Shown here one piece after another: positions 9,946 through 20,864 of a stretch of DNA of 64,000 nucleotides; positions within the stretch are counted from its first letter, which is position 1; each line of letters starts with the position of its first letter. This DNA is from Gambelia wislizenii (taxonomy: Eukaryota > Chordata > Lepidosauria > Squamata > Crotaphytidae): assembly GCA_030847615.1 (NCBI GenBank), contig JAUMIR010000002.1, forward strand, positions 117,622,309 through 117,686,308. The letters run 5' to 3'. Made by a program: the position numbers and the translations under genes. The notes under the pieces are model-generated. The model did no database searches and was not told the DNA's origin. It worked only from the letters and a program-made list of their open reading frames with translations.

Positions 9946-11706
9946 CTGGAGTAGAGTGTCATTTGTATGTTTGGGATTTCATTAAGTGAGGATTGGTCAT
10001 CTTGAGTATTGAACGAGTGCTTAAAAAGTGTGATTGAGGAAATTGAAACAAAGCAAGATAAAAAAAAATCCAAATCACACAAAATCCATATCACACGTAC
10101 AGAAGTGATTATTGGTATGGGGTGGGGGGTGGGGGTGTCTGCTTTTCAGTGAAAACAGATATGCAGTCTGGAGGTGTTTTCACACACAGTGTTGGCTTTC
10201 TCCTTTAAAGTCCCTCCTGACCTGGACTTGCTGATTGAGCCACTCCCTGCCTTCTTCCCTCCCCTTTCCCCTCTGCTTATAGGCATTGCTTGCAAATGCC
10301 TAGTAAATAAAACAGAGTAGCTCCCAAATCAAACCTTCCGAGGCTAGCAGCATGTTCATCTGCAGAACTCTGGCTTGACAAAGGGCCAGACTGCTGCTTG
10401 GCCCTGGGAGACTTCTCATTCAGTTTAATCTATTGCTGGCTCTAGGCAGACTCCTGCTCTAAGAAGGACTTGCATAGCTTCATCAGAGGTTCATTAGAGT
10501 CTTAAATCAGGAGTATAAAGCTATTTTTTAATGATGGGTTGCCAAGAATCTATATTGCAAACAGGAAGGTCTCTGGAATGGAAAGAGGTGTTTACGGAAT
10601 TTAGCAAATGCCTTGTTACTGTGAAACATATTCCTATCACTGCCACCAAGGGATAAGGAGGATTTAGTAGCAGAACGATCAGCCCTGGAATTGTGCTGCT
10701 GCAAGGGCAGCAACCAAGCAAGCATTGTGGGGAAAGCACGCTACTTCTTTTTCTCCAGCTACAAAAATATAAATCCAAGCTCCGAGGTCCAGAGGATCAA
10801 CCAACTGTTCTCCCGAAGGCCATGTTCTCTTGCCAGGGTTATGGCAATTCCTGCTCTAGAGACTTCTGTTTTGACATTAACATCCAATGGATGAAAACAA
10901 ATGATCCCCCTCCCTGTGCACATCCCCTTCACACTATACCACCGATCAGGGATAGAGCGTTTTAAAAGAGAGAGAGAGAGAGAAACAGAGAGATGGGGAA
11001 ATAATGCTGCTTTTTGAATCCATGGCCCAAAGCAGACAGCTAATGTCATTTTCCTGCTCAGACGCGCCTTGGTGAAGGGAGATCAGCTCTCAATCCCACC
11101 TGCAAGATCCATCAGTCATCCCTATGAATAGCTGCAATGCTGCTGCATCTTCCTGATATACCTTGATTGAAAGCTAGAGCAACAAGTCACAGCCAGATCA
11201 CCCAAGGTTGTGAGTTTGTTAGATCTTATAAACTGGTATCAGATCCACCAGGCTTTAAATAGGCAGGAAATTACAGGCAAAGACAAGTGCTACTGGAAAT
11301 GGCAAAGGCCAGACCAGCCCTGAGTTTAGGCAAAGTGGGGAAGCTGCCTCAGGTTGCAGATGCTGGCTAGCCAGGGCCAGTTTAAGGCACTGGTGGTGTC
11401 AGCATCCACAGGGGGCCCATCATTGTGGGGGCCCTGTAGTAACCCTCCTCCTGCAAAAACATTATTAGTAATAATCTGAATATCCTGTACTGTGAATAGC
11501 TTAGGTTGAGTTAGGTTACTTTGACCTGAGATAACCATATGGGGCCTCCAAAATAAAGCATTGAAGGGGGCTCCAAAATTCCTTAAACTGGTCCTGTGGC
11601 TAGCAGAAGTGGCAGATCCCTGGCTGTTCCTCCAGAGTTCCCAAACTGTTGCCCTCCACTGGAGGATAGAGCTGCATGTGTCACATAGCATGTTCTGACC
11701 CCCTAA
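9946..11706. other. no recognised gene or transposon
   Basis: Mostly unique-looking sequence. It contains a short (GA)n run near 10966-10982. Open frames of 60-120 codons on both strands (for example 11326-11691 minus) show no recognised motif. Confidence 0.4.
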
Positions 11707-11842
11707 AGTAGTGGTTCTTAACCTGTGGTCATCCAGATGTTTTGGACTTCACCTCCAGAATCCCTGACTTTGAGCTATGCTAGCTGGGGCTTCTGGGAGA
11801 TGAAATCCAAAATCTGCAGGGTCCAAAGTTGAGAGTTGTCAT
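11707..11842. repeat. palindromic interspersed repeat (family M2)
   Basis: GTCATCCAGATGTTTTGGAC on the left and an inverted CTGGGAGATGAAATCCAA on the right, with GCTATGCTAGCTGGGGCT between. This matches the architecture of the M2 family. Confidence 0.6.
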
Positions 11843-12114
11843 TCTAAACCATGCTGCCACCCACAGGTGTGATGCAAGGGCTTCCAGTGGCTCTACTGCT
11901 GCTTGACAGTGGGTCAACTTTTGATTTTACTGTAGCTCCTCCCAGAGGGACTCTGCATTGTATAGAAGCTCTGCTAGTGCCAAACCTCTGAAAGAATGAG
12001 GTCCAGCACTGGGAGAGCTCCTGTAGGACTTGGACCATCTGTAGGAGGAGCAGAAGGAAACCCCAAAATGGATCCACCAGTTGCTGCTGGTGTGATGGTG
12101 GAAGGTCTCCATCA

Positions 12115-12275
12115 CTCCTCAATTATAGCACTGTGATTCCAAATTCCATGGCTGCAACCTACACATTCCTAGGGTTTGTAGTTTGATCAGAGACACTAGA
12201 GCTCTCTGCGTAAAAATTCTAAGTACTACTCCCTACAACTGCAAATCACAGGATTCCATAGGATGTTGGATATGT
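12115..12275. mobile_element. inverted-repeat MITE (family M1), partial copy
   Basis: ATTATAGCACTGTGATTCCA and CACAGGATTCCATAGGATG correspond to the internal arms of the M1 copies at 91-311 and 8706-8934. The outer ends are not recognisable. Confidence 0.55.
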
Positions 12276-12604
12276 TACTGGATATGTTCAACAAAACCCA
12301 GTTTTAGAAGACTTTCTAAACTTTCAAATACAACTGTGCTTCATGCTGGTGGTTTGGGGAACAATGATTACAGCCGTTTGTGTAGTTGTGGCTTGAGCCT
12401 TCAGATGAAAAATGCACTTCTAGGCCACCCCTGAATGGTGACCAAGGAGAGGAAGACAGGGATCCTGTGGCATTTTAGTAGCTATTGCTACCAAGTAGCA
12501 ATGAAGGAGGAGGAAGAGGATTTCATTCTGTAAGTGCAATACTAAACCTGTTTGGAGGCTTTACACAGCCCACATGAGTTGCTGCTAGAGCAAGGCAGAA
12601 GGAC

Positions 12605-12720
12605 CTGTGGCCTTCCAGATGTTACTGTGCCCCAATTACTGTCAACTCTAGCTGGCCTAGCCAGTGGTGAGGGATAACTGGAATAGTAATGTATCAACAT
12701 CTGAAGCAGCAAAAGTCCTT
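12605..12720. repeat. palindromic interspersed repeat (family M2), diverged
   Basis: GGCCTTCCAGATGTTACTG on the left, GTATCAACATCTGAAGCAG on the right and a GCTGGCCTAGCCAGTG centre. Old copy. Confidence 0.5.
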
Positions 12721-12751
12721 CAGGTATGTTCTAGATTTTTCTGTACACAGA

Positions 12752-12983
12752 GAGTGAGCCAGCATGGTATAGTGATTTGAATGTTGGAGTAAGGTTCTGG
12801 GAAGCTAGGGTTCAAACCCCCACTCAGCCAAGGAAACACACTGCATGACCTTGGGGGAAATCACACTCATTTAGTCTTAGAGGAAGGCAATGGCAACACT
12901 CCCCTGAATAAAATTCATCAAGAAAACCCTCTGATAGGGTCACCATATGTTGAAGTCAACATGAAGGCACATAACAACAACTG
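12752..12983 (+). mobile_element. tRNA-derived SINE
   Basis: The head GAGCCAGCATGGTATAGTGA contains an A-box-like promoter and GGGTTCAAACCCC a B-box. The body has GAAGGCAATGGCAACACTCC and AAGAAAACCCTCTGATAGGG, and the end is GAAGGCACATAACAACAAC. Three further copies are at 17433-17668 (minus), 17963-18194 (plus) and 46180-46345 (plus). An RNA polymerase III internal promoter is implied by the boxes; mobilisation would need a LINE in trans. Confidence 0.85.
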
Positions 12984-14113
12984 CACAGGGAAGACAACAC
13001 TTATATTATGCAAGCCAGGTCTTTCCTCTCTCCTTGGCCATATCTCTGTAATAAATGATAGCCTGGAAGATAAGCACACAAGCACTGCATAGTCTTTTCC
13101 TAATTCTCAGCTGGCAGCTTCTATGGACTTGTATATTCAACTGCACACTGCCTCCTCTCAAATATCCATCCTGCTGTTTCAATTGGACACAACGCCATGT
13201 TTTGACTGCCTGCCTTAATCTATTATATGGCACTACGAGGACTTTTTTTTTTTTTAAATAACCTTGTCTCTTTCAATTTAACCTAGGGACACCTGAGGTT
13301 TTGTAATCATACTTTTGCCCGGAAGGATTCCTTGTCTCTTTGGGGTGAAATGGCCAAATGTAATGAAATATATGAACACTCTTTCTGCCTGCTTTTGTGC
13401 TAGGAATATGCCATTCAAGATGCCTACTCAAACTAGGGGTAGTAAAGGAGATAATAGTATAAAAGCACAGCTAGATAAAGTAAATAGACATTACAGGAAA
13501 ACAGTCAGAATAATAATAATACATTGTACTTTGGATTGGATTCTCAAAAGCACTCAGTGATGATCTGATTGTATCCATTGAAATCAATGGAGGTTTTATT
13601 GATTCAATTTCAGTCTGAGGTTAGGTGGCTAGAGTGCCTCTGAAAAATCTTCATCTATGTACTAAATAGCATGAGCAACCTCCTATTTCAGTGTAGCTTT
13701 TCCATTTCAATATGTTTTTCTTTACAGTCCTTCAGTGCTCACCTTCTCCCTCCCTCTCTTTCCTGTCCCCCCCCCCGTCTTTTCCCCACTAGATATTGAT
13801 CAGACATTGTTTATGCAGTAAGGCTCTAGTGCCAGCAGATCTAGCACCACAGATAGGGAAAGATGCCAAGGCCAGAATCTCTTGATGATTTACATTTGTG
13901 TAACTCGAGATCCTTTTTTAACATAAATCTTATGGTTATGTAACCAGGGGCACTTTTTATGCAATTGAGCAAGTAGGTATTCAATATCTTCTAGCATAAC
14001 AGTTTCCTCCTGGCTGCATAATGGTAGCTGGAAAACTACTGCCAGGAACACTTCCTCCTTCCTGGCCCAAATGACCACACATTGGCTGTGGAGGGGGGGG
14101 TCATTTCTTTTTT
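12984..14113. other. no recognised gene
   Basis: Contains a T-run (about 13242-13255) and a C-run (about 13770). Otherwise nothing recognised up to the DIRS-like element. Confidence 0.4.
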
Positions 14114-14290
14114 GTGGTCTCTGTGAATGCACACAATGGGTTAATCCTGCACCTGCGCAGAACACTTTGGAAACTTCTAGAAACCTCATTTAAACTTTTG
14201 GGCAGTAGTTCTGTCCCCCTCACCACTGGCCCATATAAGCCCCCACCTCTCACCAACTGCTCAGTTCCTTTCTTTCTGCCACGTGGGAAG
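14114..14290. repeat. left inverted terminal repeat of the DIRS element
   Basis: GTGGTCTCTGTGAATGCACA to about CAACTGCTCAGTTCCTTTC is complementary to the right repeat at 15833-16030, at roughly 85% by eye. Confidence 0.85.
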
Positions 14291-14424
14291 CACTGAAGGA
14301 ACTTCAGAGTAAAGCTCAGCTTTTCTTTGTTCTCTTTGACCACATTTTTTTTTTTTTGAAAAAGACACTGACCTTGGACTGAATTTCGACTATTCTTTGT
14401 CTCATCCCTCTGGAACTGTCTTAT

Positions 14425-15579
14425 TTGGACTGGACTGCCTCATTTGATTTGCCCCTCTCCTTCTCCTTTCCAAGCGATGATTCTGCCACATCCCCCTACG
14501 GAGGGACCTTCTGCCAATGCAGAATGCCCAAGTTTTCCATCCCAAGCTGGAGACAATCAATCCAACAGCCTGGCTCATTGGACAGTAGTACCACTCTCAG
14601 AGTCAGCGAGGTCATCATACAAGCAGCTCAACGCCCATCTACGTTGAAATCTTACACTTATAAATGGCGTAAGTTCTGCGATTTTCTATGCACAAAGGGG
14701 ATTCCCCCCAAAGAGGCGTCGATTCCGCTTCTCCTTGACTTTCTTGCCTCTCTGTCAGACGTATGTAAGCAACAATATCTTCTAACTGCCAGTGACTAGG
14801 TATGAGCTCCTGCTTCATGGACCCCCTTGTCCACCACTTCCTGCAAGGTTACAAAAACCTACATTCACCTGTGGTAGGCCAGTCACTTTGTGGGATCTTC
14901 AGCTAGTTCTCCAGGCGATGTCACACACCCCATTTGAACCCCTCGGCTCTGTTGACTCCCACCTTTCACCCTTTAAAACAGCCTTTTGGGTCGCCATCAC
15001 ATCTGCTAGAAGGGTGAGTGAACTTTGTGCTCTCAGGGCAGATGCCCCATACACCCAATTTCACAGAACAAAGATTGAACTTTGCCCAGACATAGCGTTT
15101 CTATCCAAGGTGGTCTCCTCTTTCCACCTCAACCAAGATATAGTCCTGATATCTTTCGAAATGTCTCCATCATCAACCACCAACGCTGCCCGCCATCCAC
15201 TCGACGTAAGAGCAGCTTTGGAGATTTACTTGAACAGGACGGTGACTTTCCGTCGCACCAACTAACTGTCTGCTATTCTGGCCACAAAAAAGGACTCATA
15301 GTGTCATCACAGAGATTCTCCAAGTGGGTTGCTTCAACAATCTAGATTTTGTACAAGTCTATGGGTGTGCCCCTGCCGTCCTCAATACGAAGTCACTCTA
15401 CCAGAGCAACAGCTACCTCGGCAGCATTCCTGAATGGCATGCGGTTGCAGGATATTTGCAGAGCAACCACGTGGGTGACACCACTCACCTTTGTGGAGAA
15501 TTACAAGTTGGTCTCTGCTGCTACTGACGGCACAGCCCTTGCCAGGGCGGTACTTGCTCAATCATCTCCAGGTGATTAA
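14425..15579 (+). pseudogene. DIRS tyrosine recombinase (integrase), broken
   Basis: Tyrosine recombinases of DIRS elements join the circular cDNA into the genome without target duplication. An N-terminal SAM-like part lies at 14581-14799 (STLKSYTYKWRKFCDFL). The catalytic domain carries the first arginine box TSARRVSELCALRAD (near 15000-15045), then the HxxR box SHSTRATATSAAF (near 15388-15425) and FVENYKL (near 15491-15511), whose tyrosine is the likely nucleophile. The frame shifts near 14799 and again between about 15265 and 15349, and a stop lies at 15343-15345, so no intact protein exists. It stands alone, without the usual reverse transcriptase upstream. Confidence 0.85.
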
Positions 15580-15684
15580 CTACTTGCTTGCAGTTTGTTT
15601 TATTAATATAGTTACTTCTGTTTTTAACTTACTGTTGTCTTGTCTTTATTGGTCTGGACACTCCCACTGTCCAGACTCATGAGC

Positions 15685-15785
15685 TTGTTAGTCATTGTGT
15701 GCATTCACAGAGACCACGAAGAAGAATAATGGGTTACTTAATGTAACTATAGTTCTTTAAGTGGTCTTCTGTGAATTCATACAAA
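15685..15785. repeat. DIRS internal complementary region
   Basis: CATTGTGTGCATTCACAGAG and, further on, GTGGTCTTCTGTGAATTCAT repeat the outer parts of the two terminal repeats next to each other. DIRS elements place this region just inside the right ITR. Confidence 0.7.
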
Positions 15786-15832
15786 CCCACCCTCCTCCCC
15801 TCTGGTGTCCTACCTCTCACATATGTTGTTTA

Positions 15833-16030
15833 AAGCGGCTAAAAGGAACTGAGCAGTTGGTGAGAGATGGGGGCTTATGTGGGCCAGGGGTAAGGGGGGC
15901 AGAGCTACCACCCAAAAGTTTAAATGAGGTTTTAGAAGTTTCCGAAGTGCTCTGTGCAGGCACAGGGTTAACCCATTGTGTGAATTCACAGAAGACCACT
16001 CGAAGAACTATAGTTCTGGTAAGTAACCCA
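15833..16030. repeat. right inverted terminal repeat of the DIRS element
   Basis: Reverse complement of the left ITR: GGAACTGAGCAGTTGGTGAG through AACCCATTGTGTGAATTCAC and outward to GAACTATAGTTC. Confidence 0.85.
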
Positions 16031-16315
16031 TTCTTCCCCATAGAGGGGAAATTTTCCTTTGCAGCCAAATTTCCTCCACAATCTCATCCTAGGCCTCCTG
16101 CATAAGTACACTGATGGAGTTCTGTGCTCTTCTAGCATAAAAGAGGTTCTTGGCCAGATTCTCCTGGAAGATCATAAATAATGTGTCCCTTGTCACTAAG
16201 ACCCAGTTTGGATATAATGGCAGTCTAGCAAGCTGGAAAGAAATGTCAGGCTCATGACACCCCCCTTTCCTTCTGACCATAGTCCTATTTGGCTCAGAAC
16301 TACAGTGACCTATTA

Positions 16316-17252
16316 TGAGGTCTGTCTATTAAATAACGAGACTGTGTTGCTACCTTTCAGACAAATCAGGGAGAACTGATTGTCAGTGCTTGAGTGGTGA
16401 ACGTGAACATGTCTGAACCTGCTTGACAAACATCAACACTCTCTGCTGTTCAGTTAATTGTTGGTCATCGTTTAAAGCAGCTGTATTGTCTGTTGTGCGT
16501 CAGAAAAATGCTAAGTTTAAAAGTCAAGCAATGTGACATTCTGCAGCAACTTGAGGTGGACCCAAACCTTTTCCAAAAAATCATCACTTGTGATGAAACC
16601 TGGATCTTCCAGTACGATCCTGAGACAAAACAACAGTCAATGCACTGGAAAACACTATCATCACCAAGAATGAAAAATACATGTCAAAGCAAGTTCACAT
16701 TCGAAGCCATGCTCATTGGGTTTTTATTTTAACATCAAGGGCATAATTTTGGCAGAATGGGTTCCAGAAGGCAGAACAGTGAACCAGCATTATTATAAGG
16801 AAGTTTTGACAAAGCTGAGAGAAAGAGTCAGGGGGAAAAAAGGACAGAACTGTGGAGAAATGGTTTCATTCTTCATCGAGACAATGTGCCTGTTCACACA
16901 GCACTTTCTGTGAAGCAGTTTTTGGCTGATAAATGCATTACTACACTTTAACATCCTCCATATTTGCCAGATTTGGCACCATATGACTTTTTTCTTTTCC
17001 CTAAAGTGAAATCTGTACTTAAAGGAACATGTTTTGAGTCAATTGATACAGTAAAGAAGAAAATGGCAGATGTGTTGAAATAGCTGATAGCTACTGATCT
17101 GTTCTATGCCTTTGACCAGTGGAAAACAAGACTGCATTGGTGTGTGAGTGTGAACAGGGAGTATATTGAAGGGGGAAAGCATTAGAATTGTAACACATAT
17201 AAACAAAGATGGGTTATTGTATCAAGTCTCATTATTTAATAGACAGACCTTG
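16316..17252 (+). mobile_element. mariner transposon with both ends, N-terminally deleted
   Basis: Terminal inverted repeats GGTCTGTCTATTAAATAA (left, one mismatch) and the complement at 17226-17252 are bounded by TA on both sides, the Tc1/mariner target. At 937 bp it is shorter than the usual 1.25-1.3 kb because the transposase N-terminal helix-turn-helix part is absent. Transposase fragments fill 16493-17080. Confidence 0.92.
16493..17080 (+). pseudogene. mariner transposase, decayed (DD34D type)
   Basis: Cut-and-paste transposase of the mariner group. The first catalytic aspartate is in TCDETWIFQYDPETKQQSM (near 16590). The second lies in LHRDNVPVHTA (near 16875-16907) and the third in PDLAPYDFFLFPKVK (near 16970-17010). 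Counting codons between the second and third gives exactly 34 residues, the mariner signature. There are frameshifts between 16730 and 16870 and an in-frame TAA between the second and third aspartates, so it is inactive. Confidence 0.9.
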
Positions 17253-17432
17253 TACATCTGTACTGACCCAACAGTACACTAAGAAGAAGAAAAATGTGAA
17301 ATCAAACTGAAGTTCTTCTCATAAACAAGCACAACTATGAATCACATATCATATCACATCATCTAAAGAAGTCCATAGCTATTAAGTTTAAGAGGGGGAG
17401 GTGGGTCCTTTAATGTCATACAAATTTCTTCC

Positions 17433-17668
17433 TGTTGTTGTTGATGTGTGCCTTTAAGTTCTGTCTTATGGGAATCCTAAGAAGAGCCTATCACAGGGTT
17501 TTCTTGACAAGATTTGTTCAGAGGGCATTTGCCTTTGCCTTCCTCTGAGGTTGAGAGAGTGTGACTTGCCCAAGGTCACCCAGTGGGTTTCTGTGGTCAA
17601 GCAGGGATTCAAACCCTGGTCTCCAGATTTGTAGTCCAGTGCTCAAACCACTACACCATGCTGGCTCT
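17433..17668 (-). mobile_element. tRNA-derived SINE
   Basis: Minus-strand copy: head AGAGCCAGCATGGTGTAGTG, B-box GGTTTGAATCCC, tail GGCACACATCAACAACAAC. The most complete of the four copies. Confidence 0.88.
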
Positions 17669-17962
17669 TCAAAAATTTCTTACTCACAGGTATTCCATAT
17701 TTATGGAGAACAAATCCTGCACCCTTCTTCATGTGGTTTCTATTTTTGCCCTGTATTTAGTGAATTAAAAAGCTACAAGAATAACCATGCCATATTTAAG
17801 TGTAGTTGATTACAGGCAATTTATCTGATAATTGAAAACCCAGTTAACAATCTTTTCCCAAGTAGTAGGTTCTGTGATTTGTTTCTTTTAAAGGTCAGTT
17901 CATTATATTCCTGTACAAAAGGGGGTGAAATTATGTTTATTTCAGCACAGCTAAGGGACAGA

Positions 17963-18194
17963 AGAACCAGTGCGATGTAGTGGTTTGAATGTTGGACTAG
18001 GGCTCTGGGAAACCAGGTTTCAAATTCCTGCTCTGCCATGGAAACCTACTGGGTGATCTTGGGCAAGTCATAATCTCTCAGCATCAGAGAAAGGTATTTT
18101 ATTCTTTGAATAACTTTTGCCAAGAAAACCCCATAACAAACTTAGATTTTCCATAAGCTGGAAACAACCTGAAGGCATATAACAACAATAACAA
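17963..18194 (+). mobile_element. tRNA-derived SINE
   Basis: GTGCGATGTAGTGGTTTGAA head, GGTTTCAAATTCC B-box and GAAGGCATATAACAACAA tail. More diverged than the copy at 17433-17668. Confidence 0.83.
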
Positions 18195-18252
18195 TGGACA
18201 GAAGCAGAGGTATCATATGCCGAAACTAAACACTCAGCAGGACCTATACTAT

Positions 18253-18877
18253 GGGCTTGTCTATATGAAGCTCTGCAATAAAGGCAACTCACAGCAGCTC
18301 TTATTTGTCTTAATGGTTTTTTTGGTTTTTTAAGGTAGATCACAGGTACGCGAAGCTGTCCACATTTGCTGTGTAAACAGGCATGCCTGCAAATCAAGAT
18401 GGTGACCACGAATGAATTACTCACATTTTTACTTAACAATTTGCTTCCGCAGAACAAGGTGCAAGGTGCAATCGAGCAATATTTCACCTTAACAGAAAAG
18501 CAAAACAAACACACACACACCCCATTTTATCACATCAGCACTTGCTTGCTAAGGTGAAAAAAACATGGTGGCTCTAGTTAGCAAGCCTTGTTAGCAAGCC
18601 CCTCCCCCTGCACTTATCTGGCCAGTCAGCTTTCAGCTTCTACTCATATAGGAAAGTGAATCTAATCAAATTGCTTGTCCCAATGAGCAGGAATGTACAT
18701 TCCCCCCCCCCTGTTGTTTAAAAACTCCAGGAAAAGCTGTGAAGGCTTTTCCTGCATAGTATATGGCGTATTTAGCCCCCTCCTTCCGAATAAGGCAATA
18801 CAATGTGGGATGCCATTAAGATAGGTCATATTCTCTGTGCATTCCGTGAGGAGTATTTTCGCCATTTAGACAACTCC
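18253..18877. mobile_element. TIR transposon (family T), 625 bp, no coding capacity
   Basis: Begins GGGCTTGTCTATATGAAG and ends with the complement of GGAGTTGTCTAAATGG. The reverse complement of 18560-18877 matches 30317-30620: both carry GGAAAAGCCTTC next to CTGGAGTTTTT, and a GATAAGTGCAGGGGGAGGGG-like block. So two copies of one family sit in opposite orientation. The ends look hAT-like; no clean target duplication was seen. Confidence 0.65.
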
Positions 18878-19097
18878 TATGTTCTCAAGTAGGAGAACAA
18901 CTAATAGTATGCCTATATCTCACAACAGTTCAAGGTCCTTATTTATGTATTTATTTTAATCACCATCGCTCAGAGCCACCAGTTACTTCTGGGTTATGGT
19001 TTAACATTAATTTCATTCATCTTTGTATTGGTCATGGGAAAAGACTCTAAATTTAAAACTTAATAGACTTTTCAAAATATATGTAAGTGGTGGGAGA
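18878..19097. other. no recognised feature
   Basis: Short AT-rich interval. A possible L2-like tail scrap (TATTTATTTTAATCACC) lies near 18949. Confidence 0.3.
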
Positions 19098-19262
19098 TAC
19101 AAGACGGACAAAGAGGAAGTACTTCTTTCACATAGCACATAGTTAAACCGTAGAATTCACTGCCATAAGATATAGTGTTGGCTGCCAACTGGAATGGCTT
19201 TAAAAGGGGATTGGATAAAGTCATGGAGGATGGGGCCATGAGTTTTTCCAAGTCAGGATAGC
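19098..19262 (+). mobile_element. CR1-group LINE 3' coding fragment
   Basis: Translates in broken frames to a VEFTAIR...SVG...LEWL...KGIG...FMEDG pattern, equivalent to the C-terminal block of CR1-type LINEs that appears as FKQRLDCHLSGML in the copy at 39318. The sequence ends near CTATGTATTACCTCC. Family assignment is by pattern only. Confidence 0.5.
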
Positions 19263-19499
19263 TATGTATTACCTCCAGAATTTAAATGAATGCATTGATG
19301 TTAATTATATTTTTAAAGCCCTTAAACTGGAATGTAAAGTATGTTTTCCCCCAATGAAGTTCAATGTAGTTTTGTGGGCATTTTTCTGGGAACAATATGG
19401 AGTGTGCATGTGATTTTTTGTTTGTTTGTTTGCTACATAACCCTCCATGTGATGCACCCCCACTCCTTGCTGGAGTTTTCACTCCATCTCCGCCAATGG

Positions 19500-20015
19500 C
19501 AAGCAGAGCAAAGTGTGACAGGCAACAAAGAAGAGAAAGGAGGGAGAGTTAGAGGAAGTCCATGGCATGCCATGACAGCCAAGAAAGGAGAGCATGCCTC
19601 TGCAGAAAATGGGAGCAAGAGGAGAGTAGAGCGATGATGGATGAGACAAGAGAAGGGGAGTGGAAGAAGAAAGATCCCCAAAGCAAAGGGAAGGAATCAC
19701 CCAATATTAGAGACTCCTGGAGAAGTGGAGAGGGCAGATAAAAGAGGGAAAAGTAAAAACTGAATGGTTAGAAATACAGTGGAGTAAAAAAGTAAAAGCT
19801 AAGAGGCAGAGAGATTGGAGAGATGAGAGCAATAAACCAAAGGACACTGGAGAAAGACAGCATAGAGCAATAGAAGAATTAATGGCCGATAGAAGAATGG
19901 AGCAACAACATGGACAATAGAAAAATTGATGAAGAAGAATTTGAGAGAAGGAGAGAGTGGGGGAGGGAGGGATCTCAACTGGGGAGAAATGAGGAGAAAG
20001 AGGATTCAAAAAAGG
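19500..20015. repeat. purine-rich tract, about 515 bp
   Basis: The plus strand is dominated by A and G (for example GAAGAGAAAGGAGGGAGAG and GAGAAAGAGGATTC). Leucine/serine-rich open frames on the minus strand over the tract are composition artefacts. Confidence 0.6.
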
Positions 20016-20600
20016 TTTGTCCACAAAGTAACAGGATTCATCAAATCAAGGATAATGTCATATGTAATATTTCAGTAAATCTAGTTTTGGCCAGAAAATA
20101 GAAAATACTATATTAAAATCTTATTTACAGTTACAGATAACTATGCCCAGCTTTAAAAGGAAATGCATTAATTTATAAGAAATAGAAATTACAGTATACA
20201 GTATTAAGTTATTAAATTAAGTTATTATTTTTGCTGGGGGTTAATGAGGATTTCAGCACTCTATGACTTATTCCAAATATAGCACACCCCACTTCATCCA
20301 TGGGCGATGAAAATACTAGAGCAGCTTAAGACTTCATACATGGAAGTGAGTGTGTGTCCCTCTTACAACATCAGGTATTTTGACAACTATAAATGGATAT
20401 AGGGATTGTTTATTTTTGTGCATAATTGGATTGCAATTGTCTATTTTTTTTAAAAAATAAATGGGTTTAAATTTAAAAATTAACTGCCTCATCTGTTATA
20501 CTAAGAGGTGTGTGGGTGGGTGGATGGCTGCTTTAGAGACCCACCCGTGATACCAAAATCTCTATTATTATTTGGGAAATTATTAGCTCAAATGGATGCC
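20016..20600. other. no recognised feature
   Basis: AT-rich non-coding sequence with no repeat recognised. Confidence 0.35.
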
Positions 20601-20864
20601 TGCAAGAGGAAGGTAACTGCAGGGTTCTTTTCACCTATGTATACCAATACTAACTGCAGAGAACACTCCAACTTTAAAGTGAAATAGAGTATTTTTATTG
20701 GAAATAACACAAAATGCACTCACACATGCAACACACATTCATATGACACATACAAAGCTACTGAAGAGTAAGGCAGAAAGATTGGATAGAGGGAGAGATT
20801 CAGGAATATAGGGTGATAATTGCCAGTCTTGAAGAGCAGAGTTTCATGAAGTGAAGATACTTAG
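20601..20864 (-). mobile_element. LTR-like fragment, cut by a transposon
   Basis: Read on the minus strand it resembles the 3' part of the probable solo LTR at 56215-56750: a polyadenylation signal (20694-20699), then ...ATACATAGGTG... and an end CTTCCTCTTGCA. The element at 20865-21508 interrupts it, and its 5' part may continue at 21514-21618, though that part is not clearly matched. Confidence 0.45.

Larger units (their letters stand above)
14114..16030 (+). mobile_element. internally deleted DIRS-type retrotransposon
   Basis: Two inverted terminal repeats (14114-14290 and 15833-16030) flank a tyrosine-recombinase pseudogene (14425-15579). A segment at 15685-15785 repeats outer ITR sequence, the internal complementary region that DIRS elements use to close a circle. 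No gag, reverse transcriptase or RNase H is present, so most of the element is missing. The right ITR extends about 28 bp further out (GTTCTTCGAGTGG side on its complement) than the left. Confidence 0.85.

Noticed and set aside
19433..20024. Several leucine/serine-rich minus-strand frames resembling secreted or membrane proteins
   Set aside because: They lie on the purine-rich tract, whose complement gives such composition automatically.
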